Made by a program: the position numbers and the translations under genes. This document shows, in pieces, positions 7,042 through 14,335 of a stretch of 20,642 nucleotides of DNA. Below the pieces are notes generated by a model, which had not been told where the DNA came from, did no database searches, and worked only from the letters and a program-made list of their open reading frames with translations. Numbering within the stretch: position 1 is the stretch's first letter; the number at the start of each line of letters is the position of its first letter. This DNA is from Chloroflexota bacterium (GTDB lineage Bacteria > Chloroflexota > UBA5177 > JANWHV01): NCBI GenBank assembly GCA_025924845.1, contig JAICHN010000036.1, positions 1-20,642 on the forward strand, given 5' to 3'.

Positions 7042-7949
7042 TCGAGGGCGCTCGCGCTCCCGCTGCCTCATCCCAGCCGGCGCCGGTCTCGCAGCCCGCG
7101 TGGTACCACAATCGCCGCGTCCGCGCGGCGACCTGGAGGGTCTTTTTGTACCTGATCATAGGCACGGGGGCGGTGGTCTTCGCGTTCCCCTTCTTCTGGC
7201 AGGTGACCACCTCGCTCAAGTCACCCTCACAATTATATGCCTGGCCTCCTGACTGGCTCCCCTGGCCGCTGCATCCTGAGAATTACGCTGAGGTGGCGGA
7301 CGCTGTAAGCCTGTGGCTCTACATCAAGAACTCTCTTACGATCGTGGTCAGCGTTATTGTGGGGACGGAAATCTCATGCACCATGGCCGCCTATGCCTTT
7401 GCCAGGCTGCGCTTTCGGGGTCGAAATGTGATCTTTCTGGTTCTGATTTCCTCCTTGATCATCCCGGGTGCCGCCACGACGGTGCCACAATTCCTGCTGT
7501 TCCAGAAGATCGGCTGGTACAACACGTTCTACCCGTTGATCGTGCCGTCGTTCTTTGGTAATGCTTTCTTCATCTTTCTGCTACGGCAGTTCTTTCTGAC
7601 GATCCCGCCGGAACTAGAGGCCGCGGCGCGGGTCGACGGCTGCAGCTTCCTCTCTTCATTCGTCCGAATCATGCTGCCCATCTCCAAGCCGGCCCTGGCA
7701 GTCGTTGCCGTCTTCACGTTCGTGTGGACCTGGAACGACTTCTTCACACCCCTAGTGTACCTGTCAGATCAGCAGCTCTATACGCTGCCGCTGGGGCTGG
7801 TGTTCTTTGAGGGGAGCCCGCATTCGACCGTCCAGACGCAGCTGCTCATGGGCATGTCCCTCATCGTCACTGCTCCCTGCATTCTGGCCTACTTCTTCGC
7901 GCAGCGCGCTTTCATCCAAGGCATTGTGATAACCGGCGTAAAAGGCTAA
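7038..7949 (+). CDS. CUT1 sugar ABC transporter permease (MalG/UgpE type)
   Basis: The product has 303 residues, with its ATG overlapping the stop of the first permease. A cytoplasmic tail of about 35 residues rich in Ala and Pro precedes the first membrane segment. The EAA loop is ELEAAARVDGCSFLSSFVRI (192-211) followed by MLPISKPAL. FVWTWNDFFTPLVYL, LPLGL and a C-terminus ending QRAFIQGIVITGVKG are family hallmarks of MalG/UgpE-type subunits. Together with the preceding permease it forms the membrane channel for the substrate delivered by the binding protein. It is the last gene of the operon; no convincing terminator follows the stop. Confidence 0.93.
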   Translation: MIEGARAPAASSQPAPVSQPAWYHNRRVRAATWRVFLYLIIGTGAVVFAFPFFWQVTTSLKSPSQLYAWPPDWLPWPLHPENYAEVADAVSLWLYIKNSLTIVVSVIVGTEISCTMAAYAFARLRFRGRNVIFLVLISSLIIPGAATTVPQFLLFQKIGWYNTFYPLIVPSFFGNAFFIFLLRQFFLTIPPELEAAARVDGCSFLSSFVRIMLPISKPALAVVAVFTFVWTWNDFFTPLVYLSDQQLYTLPLGLVFFEGSPHSTVQTQLLMGMSLIVTAPCILAYFFAQRAFIQGIVITGVKG

Positions 7950-8015
7950 AGATTCGTCAGTGCGCGGACGATTAGAGCATCAATTGCCACGTCTTTCCTA
8001 CCAGATCTTGCTCCA

Positions 8016-8052
8016 AAGTCGTTGTAGGGCTCCCTCTCGATCGGGACAAAGC
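8016..8052. repeat. 37-bp direct repeat, copy 1
   Basis: Identical to 8088-8124 over 37 bases; the two copies are offset by 72 bp with a 35-bp unique spacer. It lies inside the acetyltransferase remnant and encodes the end of its conserved tail. Confidence 0.9.
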
Positions 8053-8087
8053 GTGTCGGTCGGCGAGCGCCGCTGCTCCCGGGTCAG

Positions 8088-8124
8088 AAGTCGTTGTAGG
8101 GCTCCCTCTCGATCGGGACAAAGC
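8088..8124. repeat. 37-bp direct repeat, copy 2
   Basis: Exact second copy of 8016-8052. This copy is continuous with the upstream acetyltransferase-like coding remnant, while copy 1 is continuous with its natural C-terminus. This suggests a local duplication, with 35 bp of other sequence between the copies, that broke the gene. Confidence 0.9.
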
Positions 8125-8173
8125 CCGCTTTCCGGTAGATGTGCCGAGCCACCGCTAGGACACTGTTGGTCCA

Positions 8174-8361
8174 GGACACCGGCTTCGATCAAGTATTATC
8201 TTGACTTTGGCGAGTATTTACCGTGCGTACGGTCTGTTCCGGGCCAATGCGCCCCGGCCCCTGTTATACTCACTCCGTAACATCTACGCGCCCACGCGGA
8301 ACGGATTATCGGGCCTGGTGCTGGACCCGCCCCACCACACCTCCCCGGAACGGAGGTATAT
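8174..8361 (+). promoter_or_regulatory. Leader and possible promoter of the aldo/keto reductase gene
   Basis: The stretch holds a good -10 match TATACT (8265-8270) but no convincing -35 at the right distance; TTGACT at 8201-8206 is too far upstream. A GGGCC...GGCCC inverted repeat lies just before the -10. If the -10 is used, the leader is about 85 bases long and ends in the hairpin over the ribosome binding site. Confidence 0.4.
8339..8357 (+). promoter_or_regulatory. Hairpin that buries the Shine-Dalgarno of the reductase gene
   Basis: ACCTCC (8339-8344) is the exact reverse complement of GGAGGT (8352-8357), with a 7-base loop. GGAGGT is the ribosome binding site of the gene starting at 8362. 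When folded, the six-pair stem would cover the whole site and could limit translation until melted or displaced. Confidence 0.5.
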
Positions 8362-9372
8362 ATGCGCTATCGTGAACTTGGCAGCACGGGAATCACAGTC
8401 TCCGAAGTCGGCTTCGGCCTCTGGACGGTTGCCACCACCTGGTGGGAGGTGACCGATGAGGCGGTCGGCATCGCCCTTCTTCGACGAGCGTTCGACCTGG
8501 GGATTACCCTTTTCGATACGGCCGATACCTACGGCAACGGCTACGGCGAAACCTTGCTCGCCAAGGCGCTGCCCGGCGTGCGCGACCGCATGGTGATCGC
8601 CACGAAGGTGGGCTACGACTGGCAGGGCCACAGTGGTCCGCGCACCGGCGAGCGGGAATTACCCAAGGATGTGTCGCCCGCCTTCGTGCGGCGCGCCGTC
8701 GAGGGCAGCCTCCAGCGCTTGCAAACGGACTACATCGACAATTACCAGGTACACAACATTCGCATGTCCGAAGTGCAAAGCGATGATCTGTTCGCTGTCC
8801 TGGAGGATCTGGTAGTCGAGGGCAAGATTCGGAGCTATGGCGTGGCCCTTGGCCCCGCTATCGGCTGGCTGGACGAAGGACTGTTGGCGCTCCGCACCCG
8901 TAAGGTGCCCGTGCTGCACATGATCTACAACATACTGGAGCAGGAGCCGGGGCGCACCCTCCTCGATACTGGGGAGGCGCACGGCTGCGGCGCTCTGATC
9001 CGCGTGACGCATTCCAGCGGCCTTCTTGAAGGCCATTATGATGAGCACACCACGTTCGGCCCGAACGATCACCGTCGCCACCGGAAGCGCGAATGGCTGA
9101 CCGAGGGATTGAAGAAGGTCGAGCAGCTTCGCTTCCTTGAGCGGCCGGACGGCCCGGGATCACGCACCTTGGGCCAGGCGGCTCTACAATGGTTGCTGGC
9201 CGATCCCCGCGTTTCCTCCACGCTGCCCAATATCTACAATATGGAGCAGCTGGAGGAGTTCGCCGCCGCGCCGGAGACGCCGGCCCTGACGAGCGAGGAA
9301 TTGGCCCGAACGGCCGACCTGTACGAGCATGGCTTTTATCTTCCCGTAGAGGGAGCGGCCGTTGCCTCGTAA
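8362..9372 (+). CDS. Aldo/keto reductase
   Basis: The product has 336 residues with a strong Shine-Dalgarno (GGAGGT) four bases before the ATG. It is a NADPH-dependent TIM-barrel oxidoreductase of the AKR superfamily, cytoplasmic. The N-terminus [19 protein letters not shown] is standard, and the full catalytic tetrad is present: D52, Y57, K82 and H131 (in [20 protein letters not shown] and NYQVHN). The C-terminal [20 protein letters not shown] segment fits the family's cofactor end. The length is normal. The substrate is not predictable; aldehydes or sugar-derived carbonyls are usual. The next gene starts within its last codons, so the two are probably translated together. Confidence 0.93.
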   Translation: MRYRELGSTGITVSEVGFGLWTVATTWWEVTDEAVGIALLRRAFDLGITLFDTADTYGNGYGETLLAKALPGVRDRMVIATKVGYDWQGHSGPRTGERELPKDVSPAFVRRAVEGSLQRLQTDYIDNYQVHNIRMSEVQSDDLFAVLEDLVVEGKIRSYGVALGPAIGWLDEGLLALRTRKVPVLHMIYNILEQEPGRTLLDTGEAHGCGALIRVTHSSGLLEGHYDEHTTFGPNDHRRHRKREWLTEGLKKVEQLRFLERPDGPGSRTLGQAALQWLLADPRVSSTLPNIYNMEQLEEFAAAPETPALTSEELARTADLYEHGFYLPVEGAAVAS

Positions 9373-9955
9373 CTTCGCGTTCGCCCAGGGCCGGGCCTGG
9401 CCGGCGGTTCGCACTGCCGCGCTGGACGAGAGAACCCGAAGGCGTAACGTCTGGCTGTTGATCAGCCTGGCTACCCTGGTGGTGGGGGTGGTAGTGGTCG
9501 GAGGGTTCTACTCAATTTACCTGGCCAAAAACACGCCCGCCGAGCCGCCTCTCCCGGCCGCACCAGCGCACGCGGTGCTGTTGTCGCACCTGAGCAAGAC
9601 CGACATGCTGGACGGGAACTTCATCCTGGATTCGGCGCTCTATCGGGTCAACCAACCGCCTACAAAGGTGATCGCCTTCTATCGGTCGTTGCTGCGCAAC
9701 CGCGCAAATCAAATCGGCACCTTCACGGATCCAGCTACCAGCATCCTTGGCTTCAACGCGCCGGACGCCCTTCAGCATATTCCGCCGGTCTTCCACATCG
9801 AAGGTGCCTCGGATGCCAATGCGGCCCAATACGTCTACACCGAATATTCGTTTGACGATCACGATGTAGGCATCGCCGTAGATACACGCTTTACCCACGG
9901 ACCTACCCTTGTGTACGAGGAAATGTTGACCCAGCCCAGTGATGCCGGTTTCTGA
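9362..9955 (+). CDS. Membrane-anchored protein of unknown function
   Basis: The product has 197 residues. A TTG start overlaps the last 11 bases of the reductase gene and is preceded by GAGGGAG at a proper distance, suggesting translational coupling. The N-terminus is basic ([13 protein letters not shown]), followed by one membrane segment (about 29-54, [20 protein letters not shown]), a Pro/Ala-rich spacer and an external domain of about 130 residues. This domain contains [12 protein letters not shown], reminiscent of the 'FYR' segment in small bacterial lipoproteins of unknown role. No family was recognised. The final 97 bases are also read on the other strand as the tail of the glycosyltransferase gene. 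Confidence 0.7.
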   Translation: MPRNFAFAQGRAWPAVRTAALDERTRRRNVWLLISLATLVVGVVVVGGFYSIYLAKNTPAEPPLPAAPAHAVLLSHLSKTDMLDGNFILDSALYRVNQPPTKVIAFYRSLLRNRANQIGTFTDPATSILGFNAPDALQHIPPVFHIEGASDANAAQYVYTEYSFDDHDVGIAVDTRFTHGPTLVYEEMLTQPSDAGF

Positions 9956-11994
9956 GGGGCGGGGGATGGCGGGCCGGGGTAGCGATAGACTAGGACGACG
10001 TGCCGTGGATCATGCACCGGCAGGCGCTGGATACTTCCGCCGGGGTAGAGGCGCATCACATTCTCTATTGTGCTGATCTCGCGGTCCACGCTGATGAAGA
10101 GGAATGGCCCGGGCAGCGATTTCAACTCGCTGTGTACGCCTTTCTTGCTCCAGGCCGTGGCGCCGTGGATGCGCGGGGCCAGCAGTCGGATGGTCCAGTG
10201 TGCCAGGTAGAACTCGCGGTGATCGTAGAGCACTACGGGCGCGTCGGGGTTGGTGGTGCTTAGGTAGCGGCCGATATCGGTGATCAGCGTGACCGGTTTT
10301 GCGGCGGCGCCCGCGGGGTATTGGTCGAAGTAGGCGTTGGTGTTGAGCACGGCGGCGCCGACCAGTGACCCGGCGAGCGCCAGGGCGAGCAGCGGCTTGG
10401 CGTCACGCAGTCCTGTCTCGCCCGCCGCCGTAAGCAACGCCTCGGCCAGGCCGCCTAACACGAGGCAGGCCACGGGAAGCGCGGCCAGGAGGCGGGGGGT
10501 ATCAGGTTGCTGCGTGGTGAGTACGCCGCCCAGCACAATGGTGATCACGGCCCACAGCACACATAGCAGCCACTGTGACTGCCGGATACGGGCGATGGCC
10601 ACGGCCAGCGCCGCCGGTACGAGCGATGCACTGATCGGATCCAGCAGCGGCACGCCTGCGCCGTACTGGTCGCTGCGATCGCCGATGGACAGAAAACCGA
10701 GGATCACCCGCTGCAGCTGGCCTCCTAACATAGAGAGTCCGCTCAGATGCCCATAGTCCCTGGTTAGCGACGATCGTACGCCCGGCGTCTGGGCGAAAAT
10801 CACTACGGCGTCGGTGCGCTGAGCGAAAGCGGCGGGATGAGCGATGTAGTAGGCGACAGAGGGGATCATCGAGGCTACGAGGCCAAGCGCCGTCCACAGA
10901 ATGAGCCGGAGCCAGTTTCGCAGCAAACCGCGCTCCATGACCGCGCACAGCACGGCGTGAGCGAAGACCAGAGGAACGGCCAGGCGCGCCGCATAATACA
11001 ACTGAAAGTCCACCCCAATCAGGATCCCGGTCAGTGCCGCGTAGGATCCTGAGTAGCGCTTGGTGGCGCGGGTGTAGCACAGAACGGTCCAGACCAGGGC
11101 GGCAATAGCCTGCATATAATGCACGCCGTCACGGCTGAAGTGAATGCTCGGGGCAAGCACGGTGAAGAGCAGAGCCGCAACGAAGCCGGCGCGGCGCGAC
11201 CAGAGCTCCGAACCGAGAAACCACAGTCCGACCATGGCCAGCACCCCGGCAATCACCGCGCCCAGGCGCAACGCGGTCAGCCCTTCACCGAAGACGAGGA
11301 GCAAAGGGGCCTGGAGGGCCGGACCGAGCCAGGGCACGCTCCACCAGTTGGTGGTGGCAAACAAAGAAGGCATGGCGCCGTGAAAGGCGAGCCGCGTATA
11401 CAGCCCCATCTGGGCTTCGTCCGAATGGACGAACGACGGCAAGTCGGCCAGATATGGCAGTCGCAACAGCAAGGCAAGTGCGATCAGGAGGATGAGCGCG
11501 CCCGCATCTATAGGGGTGGGGACATGCAGCTTCGGGCGTTCCAGGTACATCGCCTGGCCAAGCAACACCGCAAGTCCCAAAGCCCAGATGAGGGCTGCCG
11601 CCACGGGCCAGAGCCCCTGCATGGTGAGCACGGCGGCGGCCAGCGAGCAACCGATCGCTGCCGGTGCGAAAAGGTTAGGCGCTACGGTAGTGTTGATGCG
11701 TATGGCGGTACGGGGCGGTCGATCGCGCCGCCGGCTGTCGATGCTATAGATCAGGGCGGCGGCGCAGCCGACGGCAAGGCCGAGTACGGGGACGAGCGGT
11801 GAAGAGACCGCCGAGCCGTCTCGGCGCAGAGTGGCGACGAAAAGGCAGCCCAGGGCGAGGGGGAGCAATAGGGCAAGGAGGGCCAGTCCTTCATAGTGAA
11901 CAAGGGTGCGGACCTGGCCCTGGGGTGCGGCCCGCCACGCCATGGCGCGTTGGGTGGATTGACGTCGCCCTGTGGTAATCATAGCGTGGTTCAC
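9859..11994 (-). CDS. GT-C type membrane glycosyltransferase (ArnT/PMT-like)
   Basis: The product has 711 residues with about a dozen hydrophobic segments. It shows the GT-C pattern: LALLLRLPYLADLPSFVHSD followed by EAQMGLY puts the acidic pair D192-E193 in the first external loop, where ArnT/PMT-like enzymes place their catalytic or metal-binding acid. Such proteins move a sugar from a polyprenyl-phosphate carrier to a lipid or protein on the outer face of the membrane. A soluble C-terminal domain of about 160 residues follows the last helices. The last about 40 residues (after VVLVYRYPGPPS) look unlike the rest and overlap the opposite gene. The GTG start at 11994 has no clear Shine-Dalgarno; ATG 11982 is an alternative. 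Confidence 0.82.
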   Translation of the reverse strand: MNHAMITTGRRQSTQRAMAWRAAPQGQVRTLVHYEGLALLALLLPLALGCLFVATLRRDGSAVSSPLVPVLGLAVGCAAALIYSIDSRRRDRPPRTAIRINTTVAPNLFAPAAIGCSLAAAVLTMQGLWPVAAALIWALGLAVLLGQAMYLERPKLHVPTPIDAGALILLIALALLLRLPYLADLPSFVHSDEAQMGLYTRLAFHGAMPSLFATTNWWSVPWLGPALQAPLLLVFGEGLTALRLGAVIAGVLAMVGLWFLGSELWSRRAGFVAALLFTVLAPSIHFSRDGVHYMQAIAALVWTVLCYTRATKRYSGSYAALTGILIGVDFQLYYAARLAVPLVFAHAVLCAVMERGLLRNWLRLILWTALGLVASMIPSVAYYIAHPAAFAQRTDAVVIFAQTPGVRSSLTRDYGHLSGLSMLGGQLQRVILGFLSIGDRSDQYGAGVPLLDPISASLVPAALAVAIARIRQSQWLLCVLWAVITIVLGGVLTTQQPDTPRLLAALPVACLVLGGLAEALLTAAGETGLRDAKPLLALALAGSLVGAAVLNTNAYFDQYPAGAAAKPVTLITDIGRYLSTTNPDAPVVLYDHREFYLAHWTIRLLAPRIHGATAWSKKGVHSELKSLPGPFLFISVDREISTIENVMRLYPGGSIQRLPVHDPRHVVLVYRYPGPPSPAPQKPASLGWVNISSYTRVGPWVKRVSTAMPTS

Positions 11995-12067
11995 TGTAGC
12001 AAACGAGTTCCACGGTGTCAGCCCTTATTGTGCATGACCCGCCGGCCTTTATTGCCGGGGTGGGTGT

Positions 12068-12115
12068 AAAAAAGGAAGGCCCTCTGCCTGTCGCGTGGGC
12101 GACGAGCAGAGGGCC
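12068..12115 (-). terminator. Intrinsic terminator of the response regulator gene
   Basis: On the minus strand, GGCCCTCTGC and GCAGAGGGCC (12115-12106 and 12087-12078) form a 10-bp stem, with further GTCGC/GCGAC pairing inside the loop, and six T follow closely. It begins 20 bases after the stop codon at 12136. It would also insulate the glycosyltransferase gene downstream. Confidence 0.88.
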
Positions 12116-12135
12116 GGGCCGGTCACGGCTGCTAA

Positions 12136-12543
12136 CTACTGAGCGGACACTTCCTGCCGGACTGCGCGATGGCGCATCGCGGCGAGCACGCGAGCGGTGA
12201 GTTCACGAAGGTCGAAGGGCTTAGTGACATAATCGTCTGCCCCAAGGTTTAACCCCATCACCTTGCGCTTCGTTTCCGTGATCGCGGTGAGGAAGATGAC
12301 CGGAATCTCGCGGGTCTCGGGGAAGTCCTGGAGAATGTTGCACACGTCGAATCCGCTGACGCCCGGCATCATCACATCCAGCAAAATCAGGTCCGGCTGT
12401 TCGGCACGTGCCATACTAATTGCCTGCATACCGGCACTTGCGGTAAGCACGCCAAACCCTTCCTGGGTCAGGTGTTCCTGGAGGAGCAAAAGGAGATCGG
12501 GTTCGTCGTCGACAACCAGAATGCGATGTGGTATGTGGGTCAC
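12136..12543 (-). CDS. Stand-alone receiver-domain response regulator (CheY-like)
   Basis: The GTG start at 12543 was chosen because the receiver fold begins right after it (VTHIPHRILVVDDEPDLL) with AGAGAG just upstream; the longer frame to 12621 would extend into the promoter. The 135-residue product is a single receiver domain. All key residues are present: D12, D13, phospho-acceptor D56 in LILLDVMMPG, T86 in VIFLTAIT and K108 in VTKPFD. There is no DNA-binding or enzymatic output domain, so it must pass its signal by protein contact. No sensor kinase is nearby. It has its own promoter and terminator, so it is a single-gene unit despite following pncB. Confidence 0.92.
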   Translation of the reverse strand: MTHIPHRILVVDDEPDLLLLLQEHLTQEGFGVLTASAGMQAISMARAEQPDLILLDVMMPGVSGFDVCNILQDFPETREIPVIFLTAITETKRKVMGLNLGADDYVTKPFDLRELTARVLAAMRHRAVRQEVSAQ

Positions 12544-12601
12544 AATGCTCTCTTTCGCGGTACGGAGGGGTCCGGCCGTTCTCGACTTCGTGCCTACTTT
12601 G

Positions 12602-12637
12602 CCAGGCAATCGTAGAACCACGGATGTATCGTGTCAA
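12602..12637 (-). promoter_or_regulatory. Sigma-70-type promoter of the response regulator gene
   Basis: On the minus strand there is a perfect -35 TTGACA (12637-12632), a 17-bp spacer, and a -10 TACGAT (12614-12609, 4 of 6). The expected start point is near 12602, giving a leader of about 59 bases before the GTG at 12543. Confidence 0.65.
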
Positions 12638-12654
12638 TAGTACCCCTGCGCCGC

Positions 12655-14016
12655 TTAATCCTCCTCTGGGGCGTTGACCAGCCGCAGCAGCGGATTGTGG
12701 CCTACGCGCCGGCCCGCCTTCGCCATGTCCATCCACTGGCCGTCCAATTTGACCCGCACCACATCGGCCGTGAAGTCGTTATTGGTCCCACAGTGCGAGC
12801 AGTTGCTGAGGAGAGCGGTGCCCACACCGTAGATATCGACCGGCACCTTAAGTTTCTCAAAACGGCGGATTCGTTCCGGATCGAACCCTCCGCTCACCAC
12901 GATCTTGACCTGGAGGCACCAAGCCCGTGCCCGCTCGACCCATTCGTCCGGCAGATCCCACGCTTGCCATGCTTCGTCAATCGCGTCACGGAGGTAATAG
13001 ACGAGCCGCGGGGTGACTCCCAGGTCGAGCTGCGGATCACCGATCGGCGGGACGCTGACGTCGCGCAGGGCCGAACTGGTGTCGGCGCGCACGCCGTAGA
13101 GCACATAGCGGAGGGCCTGTTCCGGATTGCCGGCGTCCATCTCACGCCGATAGAGCTCGAACATGCGCCGCATCACCTCGCGCGTGTCACCGATGCAGTC
13201 GTTGTGAAAGTCGACCAGGGCGATGCGCGGCACCTCGGGTGGTCGGTGGCGCGCGAACTGAAGCATCGCCTCCGCCGTATCGCCCAAAAAAGCGGCGATG
13301 GCGGCGTGCGCGACCGTGCCGCCGCCAAGGGCGCCCCACCAAGAGCCTTGCTCATCGGTCGAGATAAAGAGACCGCTGTTGCCGCCCATTTCCTTGTTGT
13401 ATGCCTTGACGGCCAGCGAGTAGGCGTAGCCGTGCAGAGCCTGCAGTTTGTAATGGGCGAAACGGGCCGGGAAGAACTGCACGTCCTTTCCCTTGGCGGC
13501 CGTTAACACTTCGTACACGTTGGTGGCTACCCGGCTCGCTTCCGAGAGCGCGCCCAGCGTGGGGGTCTCCAGTACCGCGAAGTCACGATAGCGCCCTTGC
13601 ACGCGAATGACCGGGGCTACCTGGTCCGGTTCGCCTTGAAACGGCAGGATTACACCGTCCTGTACTGCTTCCACGCGCATCCGGTGGAAGGTATTGACAA
13701 AGTTTCCGGCAGCGTCATGGTAGCCGGTGTTTTCGCGCAGGATGGCCAGCGCCTCATCAACGCCAACGACCACGGTGTAGGGCTTACGTCGGGTGAACCA
13801 TTGCATTTCCACTTCAATATCGCCCGTATGGATGATCGACGGGTCGATATCGCCCGGGGCGCCGGTCCCCTGGAAGGTATAGCCGGACGCCGAGAGATCG
13901 CCGAGCAGTTGGGCGATGTTCAGGAAATACTTATCGGAGTACCAGCCGCGCGGCAAACGCTGTGTGTCCAGCTTAAACACGGCGGAGGGCAGCCGCTGCC
14001 CATCAAACACGCTCAT
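12655..14016 (-). CDS. pncB: Nicotinate phosphoribosyltransferase
   Basis: The product has 453 residues, with GAGGAG six bases upstream of the ATG. It converts nicotinate and PRPP to nicotinate mononucleotide with ATP hydrolysis (EC 6.3.4.21), the entry step of NAD salvage in the cytoplasm. Family marks include WYSDKYF near the N-terminus (25-31), GGGTVAHAAIAAFLGD (231-246) with the conserved H237, GVRADTS (308-314), and the phosphate-binding segments VVSGGFDPERI (373-383) and YGVGT (396-400). A Cys-rich stretch, SNCSHCGTNNDF (404-415), lies beside the last motif. The length is normal for bacterial NAPRT. Its promoter region carries repeated CAAACCGG elements. Confidence 0.94.
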   Translation of the reverse strand: MSVFDGQRLPSAVFKLDTQRLPRGWYSDKYFLNIAQLLGDLSASGYTFQGTGAPGDIDPSIIHTGDIEVEMQWFTRRKPYTVVVGVDEALAILRENTGYHDAAGNFVNTFHRMRVEAVQDGVILPFQGEPDQVAPVIRVQGRYRDFAVLETPTLGALSEASRVATNVYEVLTAAKGKDVQFFPARFAHYKLQALHGYAYSLAVKAYNKEMGGNSGLFISTDEQGSWWGALGGGTVAHAAIAAFLGDTAEAMLQFARHRPPEVPRIALVDFHNDCIGDTREVMRRMFELYRREMDAGNPEQALRYVLYGVRADTSSALRDVSVPPIGDPQLDLGVTPRLVYYLRDAIDEAWQAWDLPDEWVERARAWCLQVKIVVSGGFDPERIRRFEKLKVPVDIYGVGTALLSNCSHCGTNNDFTADVVRVKLDGQWMDMAKAGRRVGHNPLLRLVNAPEED

Positions 14017-14072
14017 TGACCGCTCCTCTTAAAACATAGCCGCCCCGAGGCCGCGGCGAAAGTGCGCAAAGG

Positions 14073-14109
14073 CTACCCAAAATTAGCAGTCGTTTTGCCG
14101 TCCTGTCAA
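14073..14109 (-). promoter_or_regulatory. Probable promoter of pncB
   Basis: Minus-strand TTGACA (14109-14104), an 18-bp spacer and TAATTT (14085-14080) place a start point near 14073 and a leader of about 57 bases. The octamer CAAACCGG occurs on the plus strand at 14107-14114 and 14125-14132, 18 bp apart, touching the -35 and just upstream of it. This is a possible operator. Confidence 0.5.
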
Positions 14110-14335
14110 ACCGGCATGGTAGAGCAAACCGGACGCTCGTGCCGCGTTATCGTTTGGGCGCTCTATTCGCGGCCCGTGGGTGCCCTTTATGCGCCGCCGT
14201 AGCCACCGTCCTCGGGCGCATATCCTGATTGACGGGCACGAAGACCATTGCTACGGTACGCTCGGCGCGCAAGCCCATAGCGCCGATCCTGAGCCGAACC
14301 GGCGATAGTTGGGCCGTAGTGATCGTGGAGGCGCC
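14110..14335. promoter_or_regulatory. Divergent region between pncB and the peptidase gene
   Basis: No convincing gene is seen here. On the plus strand TTGACG (14229-14234), a 17-bp spacer and TACGGT (14252-14257) form a weak promoter candidate facing the peptidase gene. A minus-strand frame of 64 codons through this region looks like chance. I looked for a c-di-AMP (ydaO) riboswitch, which often precedes cell-wall peptidase genes, and did not recognise one. Confidence 0.35.

Larger units (their letters stand above)
7972..8173 (-). pseudogene. C-terminal remnant of a MarR/GNAT-like acetyltransferase
   Basis: On the minus strand, 8173-8084 encodes WTNSVLAVARHIYRKAGF, VPIEREPYNDF and a stop. 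This matches the last strand-helix-strand of GNAT N-acetyltransferases, especially the MarR-GNAT fusion type. A second copy of the last 37 bp follows (8052-8016). In a shifted frame it leads into EQDLVGKTWQLML and a stop at 7974-7972, which fits the usual end of that family (..DLVGQTWEL..). So the tail is present but broken by an internal duplication and frameshift. An upstream TGA follows shortly before the Trp, and no catalytic acetyl-CoA loop or MarR part is visible. It is a gene fossil, not an active enzyme. Confidence 0.65.

Noticed and set aside
8016..8124. Two-repeat CRISPR-like array (37-bp repeats, 35-bp spacer)
   Set aside because: The repeat encodes the conserved end of a GNAT acetyltransferase in continuity with flanking remnants. 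Only two copies exist, there is no cas gene in the window, and both flanks fit a broken gene.
11119..11802. 227-codon plus-strand open frame
   Set aside because: It lies wholly antisense to the membrane glycosyltransferase, has a composition rich in Gln, Arg and Gly, and no ribosome site or recognisable fold. It is a shadow of a GC-rich gene.
12631..13506. 291-codon plus-strand open frame
   Set aside because: Antisense to most of the pncB coding region, whose motifs are unambiguous; no family features.
14110..14335. c-di-AMP (ydaO) riboswitch before the cell-wall peptidase gene
   Set aside because: Considered because of the gene type, but I could not find the conserved ydaO core sequences or pairing.
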